The position numbers were made by a program, and so were the translations under genes. Under the pieces are notes generated by a model. That model saw nothing but the letters and a program-made list of their open reading frames with translations. It was not told the DNA's origin and did no database searches. Positions 17,277 through 25,356 of a DNA stretch of 64,000 nucleotides are shown piece by piece. Each line of letters begins with the position of its first letter. Position 1 is the first letter of the stretch. The DNA is from G942493215 sp942493215 (GTDB taxonomy: Bacteria > Bacillota_I > Bacilli_A > RF39 > UBA660): the NCBI GenBank assembly GCA_942493215.1, contig OW818670.1, positions 930,001-994,000 of the forward strand, in the 5' to 3' direction.

Positions 17277-18332
17277 ATGCTAGAGAGATTAAAGACAATT
17301 GAACAAAGATATAATGAGCTATCAGAGATGCTTTTAGATCCTTCCATCGTAACTAATATTAAGAAGACGATGGAGATTGGCAAAGAACAAGCAACACTTC
17401 GTGATGCTTATAATATATATCAAGAATATAAAAAAGTATTAAAGGCCATTGAGGATGCCAAAGAAATGATTAAAGATCCAGAAATGGGAGAGATTGCTAA
17501 AGAAGAACTAGTTAATTTAGAGACTAAAAAACAACAATTAGAAGCTGATATTGAAATAATATTATTACCAAAAGATCCTAATGATGGTAAGAATGTTATT
17601 GTCGAAATTAGAGGAGCAGCTGGTGGTGATGAAGCTAATATCTTTGCTGGCGATTTATACCGTATGTATAGTCGATATGCGGAAAGAAATGGCTGGAAGA
17701 TTGAAGTTATAAATGTTGAGGAATCGGGTGCCGGCGGGTTCTCGCAAATAGAGTTCATGGTTAAAGGTGATAATGTTTATTCTAAGTTAAAGTATGAAAG
17801 TGGTGCTCATAGAGTTCAAAGAGTACCAGAAACAGAAACACAAGGAAGAGTACATACATCAACCGCAACCGTTTTAATTATGCCAGAAGCCGAAGAATTT
17901 GATGTCGAAATTAATCCTAATGATATTAGAGTTGATATATTCCGTAGTGGTGGTAAAGGTGGTCAAGGTGTTAATACTACCGACAGTGCTGTTCGTATTA
18001 CACATATACCAACTGGTCTTGTTGCCCAATGTCAAAATGAACGTAGTCAGATTCAGAATCGTGAAAAATGTATGCAAATACTAAAAGCTCGTATTTATGA
18101 ACATCAATTACGTGAATATGAAGAAACAGTCGGTAATGAGCGAAAGAGTAAGATTGGTACCGGTGATCGTTCAGAAAAAATAAGAACTTATAATTACCCA
18201 CAAAATCGTATTACTGATCATCGTATTAACTTTACCCTAAAAGAATTAGATCGGGTTGTTGAAGGTAATTTAGATGAAGTAATTGAAGCCTTAATTACTG
18301 AAGATCAAGCTCGTAAATTACGTGGTGAATAA
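17277..18332 (+). CDS. prfA: Peptide chain release factor 1
   Basis: 351 residues from ATG 17277 (SD AAAGGA). RF1 motifs: the tripeptide anticodon region 'HRVQRVPETETQGRVHTSTA' and the catalytic 'GGKGGQGVNTTDSAVRITH', where GGQ triggers peptidyl-tRNA hydrolysis at UAA and UAG. The PET sequence distinguishes RF1 from RF2 (SPF). Methylation of the GGQ glutamine is the job of PrmC, whose gene overlaps the stop codon by one base. Confidence 0.96.
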   Translation: MLERLKTIEQRYNELSEMLLDPSIVTNIKKTMEIGKEQATLRDAYNIYQEYKKVLKAIEDAKEMIKDPEMGEIAKEELVNLETKKQQLEADIEIILLPKDPNDGKNVIVEIRGAAGGDEANIFAGDLYRMYSRYAERNGWKIEVINVEESGAGGFSQIEFMVKGDNVYSKLKYESGAHRVQRVPETETQGRVHTSTATVLIMPEAEEFDVEINPNDIRVDIFRSGGKGGQGVNTTDSAVRITHIPTGLVAQCQNERSQIQNREKCMQILKARIYEHQLREYEETVGNERKSKIGTGDRSEKIRTYNYPQNRITDHRINFTLKELDRVVEGNLDEVIEALITEDQARKLRGE

Positions 18333-19054
18333 TGACTGATATTGAATACTTAAAGAAATATCTGCATAATGATAAGTTAGAAGAGGGTTTAAAAAGACTT
18401 GAACAAGGTGAACCGGTCCAATATATTGTTGGTGATGTAAACTTTTATGGCTATACTTTTATGGTTAATAAAAATGTTTTAATACCTCGTTTTGAGACTG
18501 AAGAATTAGTTAATAAAACGATTAATTATTTAAAGAAGTATTTTTATGATTGTCCTAAAATAGTTGATTTAGGAACCGGTAGTGGCTGTATTGCCATAAC
18601 CTTAAAAAAAGAATTACCATCTTCTATCATTAGTGCGGTTGACGTTTCCGAACAGGCTTTAGAAATAGCGAAGATAAATGCCAAAAATAATAATGTGGAC
18701 ATTTCTTTTCATTTAGGTAATATGTTAGAGCCTCTAAAAGATGAATATGACTGTATTATTAGTAATCCTCCTTATATTGCTTATGATGAGGAAATAATGC
18801 CGATTGTTAAGAATAATGAACCATCCATTGCGTTATACGCTGACAATAACGGCTTATTCTTTTATGAACTGATATTATCTAAGGCAAAGAAATATTTAAA
18901 AGTCAAAAGCATGTTAGCCTTTGAAATAGGTGATACGCAAGCTGAATATATAACAAAATTAGCTAAGAAGTATTTACCGGGAAGTAAAGTATTAGTTGAA
19001 AAAGATATGCAAGATCGAGATAGATTTGTATTTATCTTTAGGAATTGTGATTAA
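18332..19054 (+). CDS. prmC: Release factor glutamine methyltransferase
   Basis: 240 residues. It has the PrmC/HemK N-terminal region with 'GEPVQYIVGDVNFYGY' and 'LIPRFETEELV', SAM motif I 'IVDLGTGSGCIAITL', and the catalytic 'IISNPPYIA' that binds the target glutamine. It N5-methylates the GGQ glutamine of release factors. The start overlaps the prfA stop (TAATG). It is slightly shorter than the usual 270-280 residues because the N-terminal helical domain is reduced. Confidence 0.94.
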   Translation: MTDIEYLKKYLHNDKLEEGLKRLEQGEPVQYIVGDVNFYGYTFMVNKNVLIPRFETEELVNKTINYLKKYFYDCPKIVDLGTGSGCIAITLKKELPSSIISAVDVSEQALEIAKINAKNNNVDISFHLGNMLEPLKDEYDCIISNPPYIAYDEEIMPIVKNNEPSIALYADNNGLFFYELILSKAKKYLKVKSMLAFEIGDTQAEYITKLAKKYLPGSKVLVEKDMQDRDRFVFIFRNCD

Positions 19055-19102
19055 TATTATTTTGTGATATAATTTGTTTAAGGTTAGGGGGACAATGTTT
19101 TA

Positions 19103-19333
19103 ATGACGAAAGAAAAAGTACAAGAGATAGCATCACAAATTGCTATGGAAGTTACCAAACGTTATATTGCACAAGAAGGATATGGGAAAGACGCAGACTA
19201 TGAATTAACAGCAAAAGCAACTAAATTTTATTTTCAACAATATGCCGAAGTAATAAACACGATGTCTGAGACTACTTCAATAGAAAAGGTAACGGCCTTT
19301 GAAGAAGATCGTCTAGGAGTAAATAAGAAATAA
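19103..19333 (+). CDS. Small hypothetical protein, 76 aa
   Basis: A short, charged, probably helical protein with no membrane segment. It has its own promoter (TATAAT just before 19072), an SD GGGGGA and a terminator, so it is likely a real single gene. The opening 'KVQEIASQIAMEVTKRYIAQ' looks amphipathic. No family recognised. Confidence 0.6.
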   Translation: MTKEKVQEIASQIAMEVTKRYIAQEGYGKDADYELTAKATKFYFQQYAEVINTMSETTSIEKVTAFEEDRLGVNKK

Positions 19334-19341
19334 ACACTGTA

Positions 19342-19378
19342 TAAAAAATTTCAGTATAGAATAGATACTGAAATTTTT
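19342..19378 (+). terminator. Terminator of the 76-aa gene
   Basis: Long stem AAATTTCAGTAT/ATACTGAAATTT with a 7-nt loop, ending in a T run at 19373-19378. Confidence 0.85.
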
Positions 19379-19452
19379 TGTTTCTGATATACATGTAAAT
19401 AGGTTTATATAGGATTTAATTATTATAATCAATCTTTATTTGCTTTTATGGG

Positions 19453-19481
19453 TTGACTTTACTGGCCATATATTGTAAAAT
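19453..19481 (+). promoter_or_regulatory. Promoter of tRNA-Ser
   Basis: TTGACT (19453-19458), 17-bp spacer, TAAAAT (19476-19481), 15 bp before the mature tRNA. Confidence 0.7.
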
Positions 19482-19496
19482 TTATTTGTGGCATTT

Positions 19497-19587
19497 GGAG
19501 TAGTACTCAAGAGGCTGAAGAGGCGCCCCTGCTAAGGGTGTAGAACGGGTAACTGTTGCGAGGGTTCAAATCCCTCCTGCTCCGCCA
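19497..19587 (+). tRNA. tRNA-Ser (GCU)
   Basis: 91 nt with a complete cloverleaf. The acceptor stem GGAGTAG pairs with CTGCTCC and the CCA end is encoded. The anticodon loop CTGCTAA sits on stem CCC/GGG, giving anticodon GCU for AGC/AGU codons. There is a class II long variable arm and a TPsiC arm with GTTCAAATC. Confidence 0.95.
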
Positions 19588-19603
19588 TTAATTATAAAAT
19601 TAG

Positions 19604-19628
19604 CTCTTATTAGTTTAAGAGTTTTTTT
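19604..19628 (+). terminator. Terminator of tRNA-Ser
   Basis: Stem CTCTTA/TAAGAG (19604-19609/19616-19621) followed by T7. It overlaps the end of the convergent gene. Confidence 0.7.
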
Positions 19629-20898
19629 GTGGCAAAATTTTGTGATTGAATTGAATATCTCTTTCAATGTCTATTCCATATATTTGTGGTTGACTTGTAT
19701 CTGATGAAATAATTTTTATCTTACCACCAAACTTTTCAATTAACTCTTGCTTACTATATTTAATAAAAGTACTATCAGTATGTGCATGAACAAAGTAACA
19801 ATATTCTTCTTCCCCATTAATAACATCTCTGACAGAAACAATTACATTACTACTATCTTTATTTTCATCATTTATGAAATAAAATTTTGCTTTACAGAAA
19901 CTATCTGCTGGTATCATATAACTTAATATTTTAGATACATAAAATACTGGTGTTTTTCCTCTTAAATCAAGAATCTTACTCCATAAAGATAATAATAATG
20001 TAGCTTTCATTATATTATTGGATATATTCTTTTTTTCATCTTCCTTTAAACGTCTGGATATTTTTTTGTTAGATGAAAGAAAAGCTTTTAAAACAAAGGG
20101 GAATACCTGGCCAAGATAAAAATCTTTACCGTTATTTATAAGAAGTCCTATATCTTTATCTAATGCATATATGTCACTATTGGTTAAAGAAATAGTATCA
20201 AGATCTATAGAATCCCCATCACATAGAGCGTGATGCCCTTCAGAGTCATATTTTAACATATCAGTATATGATAGGAATGACCATGAACTACCGGTTTCCA
20301 TTGAGATATCTTGAGCACTCCATGTTGCATCAATACATGTCCATTTACCAATTTCTTTTAGATGTGCTATTAAATATGTATGAGATGCTGTTTTTAATTC
20401 GTTTGATGCTACAAAACTCATTACCGAATTTCTTGTTAGTAAATAATGATCCAAATAATTAAAATGTCGACACGTTCCAAGCCTTAACTTTATCGATTGA
20501 GCTAAATTGAAAAGACAACTTGAATTAGTATCAGTATATAAAACTCTCATATTTTTGGCTAAATATGTTTCTATTAGTCTAATTATATGGGCATCATCAT
20601 AATTATTATTTTTTATAATTGTTTGCAATTCTTCACTTATTCTTTCAATTGCCATGAATCCATCAAATGTCATTAAATCTTTTGATGGAAAACAAGCTAG
20701 TGTTCGATAATAAAGTTTTTGTCCATATTCCTTTAAATAATCAATCATCTTATTCATTTCAGCAATTTTATTATAATAATCTTGATCATCGTTATATATT
20801 CTAAGATCAAGATAAATGACATCACCAATACTAGCAGTAGATAATTTAGCAAAAAATTCTTCAAAAGTATTAAATTGGTTTAAGTATATCATTTCCAT
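19615..20898 (-). CDS. Transglutaminase-like (papain-fold) protein
   Basis: 427 residues from ATG 20898, which follows AGGAGG; a longer start at 20925 has no SD. The middle holds a transglutaminase-like triad: 'LRLGTCRHFNYL' (nucleophile Cys), 'TASHTYLIAHL' (His) and 'KWTCIDATWS' (Asp, in the typical DxTW context). There is no signal peptide, so it is predicted cytoplasmic. The N-terminal 130 and C-terminal 200 residues are not recognised. Such domains act as proteases, amidases or crosslinkers; the substrate is unknown. The gene for a small proline-rich protein lies immediately upstream on the same strand. Confidence 0.68.
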   Translation of the reverse strand: MEMIYLNQFNTFEEFFAKLSTASIGDVIYLDLRIYNDDQDYYNKIAEMNKMIDYLKEYGQKLYYRTLACFPSKDLMTFDGFMAIERISEELQTIIKNNNYDDAHIIRLIETYLAKNMRVLYTDTNSSCLFNLAQSIKLRLGTCRHFNYLDHYLLTRNSVMSFVASNELKTASHTYLIAHLKEIGKWTCIDATWSAQDISMETGSSWSFLSYTDMLKYDSEGHHALCDGDSIDLDTISLTNSDIYALDKDIGLLINNGKDFYLGQVFPFVLKAFLSSNKKISRRLKEDEKKNISNNIMKATLLLSLWSKILDLRGKTPVFYVSKILSYMIPADSFCKAKFYFINDENKDSSNVIVSVRDVINGEEEYCYFVHAHTDSTFIKYSKQELIEKFGGKIKIISSDTSQPQIYGIDIERDIQFNHKILPQKNS

Positions 20899-20944
20899 CT
20901 TATTACCTCCTGCCTCAAATAGCATTATTATATCAGTAAAATAA

Positions 20945-20970
20945 AAAAGAGCAAATATTTTTGCTCTTTT
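20945..20970 (-). terminator. Terminator of the small proline-rich gene
   Basis: Stem AAAAGAGCAAA/TTTGCTCTTTT (20945-20955/20960-20970) with a 4-nt loop. On the minus strand it is followed by T's. Confidence 0.8.
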
Positions 20971-21193
20971 ATGATGATTTTCCTACTTGTCTAAGCGGTG
21001 CTCTTCTTTTAACAAATGGTTTTCCATTTGTTCCTTCCGAAAAAGCTCTTTTTATTGGGCCAAAATTAGCAAGACTTTCAATACTTGGTGGAGTACTACT
21101 ATTTACTGCAGGACGATTATCTTCACCAAAACAATTAGGACCAGCAGTATCTGCTTCAGTTCTAGGGCGTGGTGTAACGCGACTTCCAATCAT
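20969..21193 (-). CDS. Small proline- and arginine-rich protein, 74 aa
   Basis: ATG 21193 is preceded by AAAGGAG at the normal distance, and a terminator follows, so this strand is chosen over the overlapping plus-strand frame, which lacks both. The product (MIGSRVTPRPRTEADTAG at the start) is rich in Pro, Arg, Ser and Gly, without hydrophobic segments, and is probably disordered. Its composition is unlike its neighbours. It sits directly upstream of the transglutaminase-like gene and could be its substrate or partner; that is conjecture. Confidence 0.6.
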   Translation of the reverse strand: MIGSRVTPRPRTEADTAGPNCFGEDNRPAVNSSTPPSIESLANFGPIKRAFSEGTNGKPFVKRRAPLRQVGKSS

Positions 21194-21272
21194 ATATATT
21201 TCTCCTTTCAAAAGAAAAACTATTAATACTATTATATGATTTTACTAACTCTAAGTCAATAATACAAAAAAA

Positions 21273-21346
21273 ACAGGCCTAGATAATAATGTAGTTAGCC
21301 AATTGGAATAGTAAACTATCCAAGGTAACTTTATCTAGAAACCTGT
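21273..21346 (-). terminator. Unusually long terminator-like hairpin
   Basis: A 74-nt imperfect hairpin. Outer arms are ACAGG/CCTGT and CTAGATAA/TTATCTAG, then AGTTA/TAACT, with an inner GGAATAG/CTATCC stem-loop. Read on the minus strand it ends in T8, so it terminates the yidD-lipoprotein operon. It is much longer than other terminators here and may be a structured 3' end. Confidence 0.65.
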
Positions 21347-21351
21347 CAGTA

Positions 21352-22221
21352 CTAATTATATACTTCTTCTCTTAATTTTTCAATATTTTCATCCATTAAC
21401 ATTAAATAATCTTTCTTTTCATTACGTTCAGTTTCATTTAAATTAGAAATAGTGTTAAGTTCAACTGTTTGAACAGAAGTATTTTTAATTAAATTCTTAA
21501 TTGTATCATTAACACTATTATTTTGTTTAATGAAGATATAACTAATAGCTTTATCATTAATTAATTTCTTAACATTAGCAATTGTTTTGTCTATTAAATT
21601 ATCATTTTCTTGTAAAGAAATAACTTTAAATCCATATTTTTCTAAATATTTAAAGACATCATTATCAACAACAACCGTTAAATTATCAGAATTATTAGCC
21701 ATAATCTTAAGTTTAGCATCTAAATTAGAAACATCTATTTTTAATTGTTCATAATTAGTTTCAACTTCATTCTTTAAATAATGATTACTAATATATTCAT
21801 CTAATCCAGTTCGAACATTTTGAGATAACATTAAGAAATTGGATGGATCAAGCCATAATTCTTCAACCCCATTAGTATATTCCATACTTAAACTAGCGTC
21901 AATTATTTTCATATTATCATTATTGGTAATCATAGGTTCAACATAATTCTTTTCATTAGTTAAACCATTAAATATAAATAGATTAGAAAAAGTACTGTAG
22001 TCTTTTATTTGCTTATCTGTGATTTTATATTTATCAATGGCAATCCCACTAGGATAGATACTATTAACAATACTATGACTACCATATAGTCTGGTCATAA
22101 TATATTCTAAAGGATAAACCGTTGTATAAACATTTATATCTTCAAAGGTATCACGTTTTAGGCATCCGACACTCAATAAGGATATTACTAATAACATAAC
22201 TATGCTGAATTTTTTTTTCAT
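21352..22221 (-). CDS. ZnuA-like substrate-binding lipoprotein lacking metal ligands
   Basis: 289 residues. It has a lipoprotein signal peptide with lipobox 'LLSVGC', then the cluster A-I solute-binding fold of zinc/manganese ABC transporters ('VYTTVYPLEYIMTRLYG', 'LWLDPSNF', 'VVVDNDVFKYLEKYGFKVIS'). The histidines that bind metal in ZnuA/AdcA are absent: the DPHxYEPT region reads 'IAIDKYKIT', the residue before WLDP is not His, and the VxHDAF motif reads 'VVDNDVF'. No permease or ATPase gene is near. It overlaps yidD by 4 bp (ATGA). It is either degenerate or repurposed for a non-metal ligand. Confidence 0.75.
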   Translation of the reverse strand: MKKKFSIVMLLVISLLSVGCLKRDTFEDINVYTTVYPLEYIMTRLYGSHSIVNSIYPSGIAIDKYKITDKQIKDYSTFSNLFIFNGLTNEKNYVEPMITNNDNMKIIDASLSMEYTNGVEELWLDPSNFLMLSQNVRTGLDEYISNHYLKNEVETNYEQLKIDVSNLDAKLKIMANNSDNLTVVVDNDVFKYLEKYGFKVISLQENDNLIDKTIANVKKLINDKAISYIFIKQNNSVNDTIKNLIKNTSVQTVELNTISNLNETERNEKKDYLMLMDENIEKLREEVYN

Positions 22222-22442
22222 TTTTTTTCTCCTTCTTTAATAACAGGGTCATAGCCCGATGTACCCCAAGGATTACATCTTATAACCCGTTTTGCTGTCA
22301 TAATACTTCCTTTTAAGGCCCCATAATAACTTATAGCTTCAATTCCATAATTAGAACAAGTAGGAATATGTCGACAACCATTATGAAAATCTCCAGGAAT
22401 ACTTTGATATATTTTAATTAATTTTATTAAGATCTTTTTCAT
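22218..22442 (-). CDS. yidD: Membrane protein insertion efficiency factor YidD
   Basis: 74 residues with the YidD signature 'CRHIPTCSNYGIEAI' and 'RVIRCNPWGTSGYDPV', preceded by an amphipathic membrane-associating helix. YidD assists YidC-dependent membrane protein insertion. SD GGTGAC. It ends in TGA overlapping the next ATG, evidence that TGA is a stop codon here. Confidence 0.93.
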   Translation of the reverse strand: MKKILIKLIKIYQSIPGDFHNGCRHIPTCSNYGIEAISYYGALKGSIMTAKRVIRCNPWGTSGYDPVIKEGEKK

Positions 22443-22537
22443 ATGTCACCATCACAATTATACTAAAAATCACCATAAATGTAAAATAGATTATAATATT
22501 AGTGAAAAGTTTGATATAATGTTGACAGGGTGATAAT

Positions 22538-23209
22538 ATGCAGTTATTGGAAAATTTAAATATTAAAACCACCAAAGAGGATTTATATATTCAGGCCTTA
22601 ACACATACTTCGTTTGCCAATGAAGAACATGTAGGCAACTACGAACGCTTGGAATATTTAGGTGATGCCATTTTAGAGCTTATTATGAGTGAGTATTTAT
22701 ATAAAAATACCACTTATGAAGAAGGCGATATGACTAAATTAAGAGCTTACTATGTATGTGAGAATGCTTTATATGATTATTCTTTAAAACTAGGTCTTAA
22801 TGAATACTTAAGACTAGGTCATGGAGAATTAGAAAATGGTGGTAAATTTAGAGCATCAATTGTTGCTGATATTTTTGAAGCCTTCATTGGGGCTATGTAT
22901 CTTGATAAAGGACTTGATTATGTTAAAAAGTTTATGCAAGTACATATTTTACCATCAATAGATTTAAAACATTTAGATATCTTTAATGACTATAAGTCGA
23001 TTCTACAAGAACTAGTGCAGACGGACAGAAGAAGTCTTGAATATATTGTTACTAATGAAGAAGGTCCTGCTCATAATAAAGTATTTACAGTCGTAGTTAA
23101 AATAGGCGATATTATTTATGGGAAAGGTTCAGCTCATAGTAAAAAAGAAGCTGAACAAAATGCTGCTAAAGACGCTCTTGATAAAGCCAAAGGAATATTT
23201 GAAAAATAG
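22538..23209 (+). CDS. rnc: Ribonuclease III
   Basis: 223 residues. The catalytic domain contains the signature 'ERLEYLGDAILELIMSEYL' and the second metal-binding 'VADIFEAFIGAMYLDKG' (D and E). A dsRNA-binding domain fills about 153-223 ('KVFTVVVKIGDIIYGKG', 'SKKEAEQNAAKDAL'). It cuts double-stranded RNA in rRNA maturation and antisense regulation. Start at ATG after AGGGTGAT; TATAAT at 22517-22522. The usual smc and ftsY neighbours are absent. Confidence 0.95.
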   Translation: MQLLENLNIKTTKEDLYIQALTHTSFANEEHVGNYERLEYLGDAILELIMSEYLYKNTTYEEGDMTKLRAYYVCENALYDYSLKLGLNEYLRLGHGELENGGKFRASIVADIFEAFIGAMYLDKGLDYVKKFMQVHILPSIDLKHLDIFNDYKSILQELVQTDRRSLEYIVTNEEGPAHNKVFTVVVKIGDIIYGKGSAHSKKEAEQNAAKDALDKAKGIFEK

Positions 23210-23269
23210 GCTTGTCAAAATCAATTAAAAAAGATAAAATAGTGATGAACTTTAACGGAAGGTGATATT

Positions 23270-23995
23270 ATGGGAAGAGCATATGAAGTTCGTAAAGCAA
23301 GTATTCAAAAAACAGGTGCAGCTAAAGCTAAAATTTATTCTATGTATGCTAGAGAGATATATGAAGCTGTTAAAAAAAGCGGTCCTGAACCAACAGCTAA
23401 TATAACTTTAAGACGTTTAATAGAAGGGGCCAAAAAAGATCAAGTTCCTTCCGATATCATTAAGAGAGCTATTGATAAAGTAAATAGTGGCGCTGATGAA
23501 AATTATACTAAAGTAATATATGAATTATTTGGTCCAAGTGGATCTAATTTAATTGTTGAATGTTTAACTGATAATGTTAATCGAACTTTAAGTTTCATTC
23601 GTCCAGCCTTAAATAAAAATAATGGTAAAATGGGTTTAACTGGTAGTGTTAGTTATATGTATGATCACTTGAGTATTGTTAGTTTTAAAGGATTAACAGA
23701 GGATAAAGTATTAGAAACTTTAATTGATAACAATATTGAAATAGATGATATGGAAACTAATGATGATAATATTATTGTTTATGGTAAACCCCAAGACTTA
23801 TATGATATAAAAGAAGCTATTACTAAGGTATTACCAAGTGTGGAATTTGATGTTGAAGAAATAACGATGTTACCAAAAGCAAAAGTTACTTTAACAGGTG
23901 ATGATTTAGAATACTTTAAAAGAATGTATCAAATGTTAGATGTTATAGAAGATGTTCAAAACATTTATCATAATGTAGAGTTAGAAGACAAGTAA
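23270..23995 (+). CDS. YebC/PmpR family protein (TACO1-like)
   Basis: 241 residues with the family architecture: N-terminal basic domain 'MGRAYEVRKASIQKTGAAKA', middle 'GPSGSNLIVECLTDNVNRT' and 'GSVSYMYDH', C-terminal acidic ferredoxin-like domain. The opening differs from the usual MAGHSKW and is closer to the YeeN/YrbC-type branch. YebC proteins have been reported both as DNA-binding regulators and as ribosome-associated factors that relieve proline stalling; which applies here is unknown. Its own promoter lies after rnc. Confidence 0.87.
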   Translation: MGRAYEVRKASIQKTGAAKAKIYSMYAREIYEAVKKSGPEPTANITLRRLIEGAKKDQVPSDIIKRAIDKVNSGADENYTKVIYELFGPSGSNLIVECLTDNVNRTLSFIRPALNKNNGKMGLTGSVSYMYDHLSIVSFKGLTEDKVLETLIDNNIEIDDMETNDDNIIVYGKPQDLYDIKEAITKVLPSVEFDVEEITMLPKAKVTLTGDDLEYFKRMYQMLDVIEDVQNIYHNVELEDK

Positions 23996-24006
23996 TTGTC
24001 TTTTAT
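23985..24006 (+). terminator. Terminator of yebC-like gene
   Basis: Stem AAGACAA/TTGTCTT (23985-23991/23996-24002), loop GTAA, then TTA. Confidence 0.7.
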
Positions 24007-24053
24007 TTTACTTTAAAATATGATAAACTATATTTATAAGAAGAAGGTGAATT

Positions 24054-25349
24054 ATGGAGAAAATGGCAATCTTACCAGCAGATACATATATTGTTGTTAA
24101 TAAAACGATTTTCAATGATATTCAAGATCGTAAAATTTTATTAATGCTTTATCAACCAATTGTTGGAGGACAAGCTATTAATCTATATTTTACGTTATGG
24201 TCTTATTTAAACAGGAGTGAAATAGTGTCCGAAGAATGGTCCCACCATCACCTAATGTCAAGTCTAAGAATGGGACTAGATAGTATTATTGAAGCAAGAG
24301 AAAAATTAGAGGCGGTTGGTCTTTTAAAAACTTATTTTAAAAAGGGTGATATTAATAATTATGTTTATGAATTATATTCGCCATTAGATGCTCAGGAATT
24401 CTTAAATAATCCTCTTCTCAATACGAGTTTATATAATAATATTGGTAAATTAGAATACGATAAAATCGTTGAATATTTTTCTTTACCTAAAATAGATTTA
24501 ACTTCATATGAAGAAATTACTTCTTCATTCGATGAGATATATACTATTACTAGCACTAGTCCTTTGGAACACCTTGTTGATGATGTTAAAAGAGTAAAAC
24601 GTAATACTTTAAAATTTATTAGTGGTATTGATTTTAATAACGTTATATCATTAATTCCTGAAGAAATGCTTAATGTTCATAGTATTACCAAAGATACTAA
24701 AGATTTAATTTACAAATTATCATTTCTTTATAAATATGATGATGATCATATTCGTCAAATAATTATGAATTCTTTAGATGATAAAAGACGTATTGATAAG
24801 GAACTATTAAAGAAGAATTGTCGTAATTATTATCAAATGGAAAATGGTGGGCAATTGCCAAGTTTAGTCTATCGTTGTCAGCCAGAATACTTAAGAAAAG
24901 AAATAAATGATACATCTAAACGGACGAAAATGATTAACATTTTTGAAACAACATCACCACATGATTTCTTATGTAGTAAAAATAATGGTGTTCGACCAAG
25001 TAAAAGTGATTTGAGTATTATTGAATATCTATTAGTTGATTTAGATTTAAATCCTGGTGTTGTTAATGTATTAATAGATTATGTTTTAAGAATAAATAAC
25101 AATAAATTAGTTCAAAGTTTTGTGACAGCAATTGCTAGTCAGTGGAAAAGAAGTAATATTACTACTGTTGAAGAAGCAATGGCTATAGCGGAATCTGAAT
25201 ATAAGAAAAGACAAGCTAATAATAAAACAAATAAGGGTAAAAAAGAATTAGAAAATAAACCTGTTTGGTTTGATAAAGATTTAGATATTGATAAGGCTAC
25301 TGATGAAGAAATGCAAGAAATGGCTAAATTATTAAGTGAGTTTAAGTAG
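24054..25349 (+). CDS. dnaB: Replication initiation/membrane attachment protein DnaB (Bacillota primosome)
   Basis: 431 residues in the DnaB/DnaD primosome family, not the replicative helicase. The N-terminal winged helix ('LLMLYQPIVGGQAINLYFTL', 'GLDSIIEAREKLEAVGLL') and the C-terminal DnaD-like domain ('INVLIDYVLRINNNKLVQ' region, then 'ATDEEMQEMAKLLSEFK') are recognisable. It cooperates with DnaD and DnaI to load helicase at origins and stalled forks. It is 7 bp before dnaI, the conserved Bacilli pair. SD AAGGTGA. Confidence 0.88.
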   Translation: MEKMAILPADTYIVVNKTIFNDIQDRKILLMLYQPIVGGQAINLYFTLWSYLNRSEIVSEEWSHHHLMSSLRMGLDSIIEAREKLEAVGLLKTYFKKGDINNYVYELYSPLDAQEFLNNPLLNTSLYNNIGKLEYDKIVEYFSLPKIDLTSYEEITSSFDEIYTITSTSPLEHLVDDVKRVKRNTLKFISGIDFNNVISLIPEEMLNVHSITKDTKDLIYKLSFLYKYDDDHIRQIIMNSLDDKRRIDKELLKKNCRNYYQMENGGQLPSLVYRCQPEYLRKEINDTSKRTKMINIFETTSPHDFLCSKNNGVRPSKSDLSIIEYLLVDLDLNPGVVNVLIDYVLRINNNKLVQSFVTAIASQWKRSNITTVEEAMAIAESEYKKRQANNKTNKGKKELENKPVWFDKDLDIDKATDEEMQEMAKLLSEFK

Positions 25350-25356
25350 GTGAATT

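Noticed and set aside
20961..21239. Plus-strand ORF of 92 codons
   Set aside because: It lacks an SD, and the minus strand has an SD, start and terminator for the 74-aa gene.
22218..22442. UGA read as tryptophan (Mollicutes code)
   Set aside because: Several genes end in TGA (1739, 22218, 52314), one overlapping the next start as ATGA, and all tryptophans in conserved motifs are TGG.
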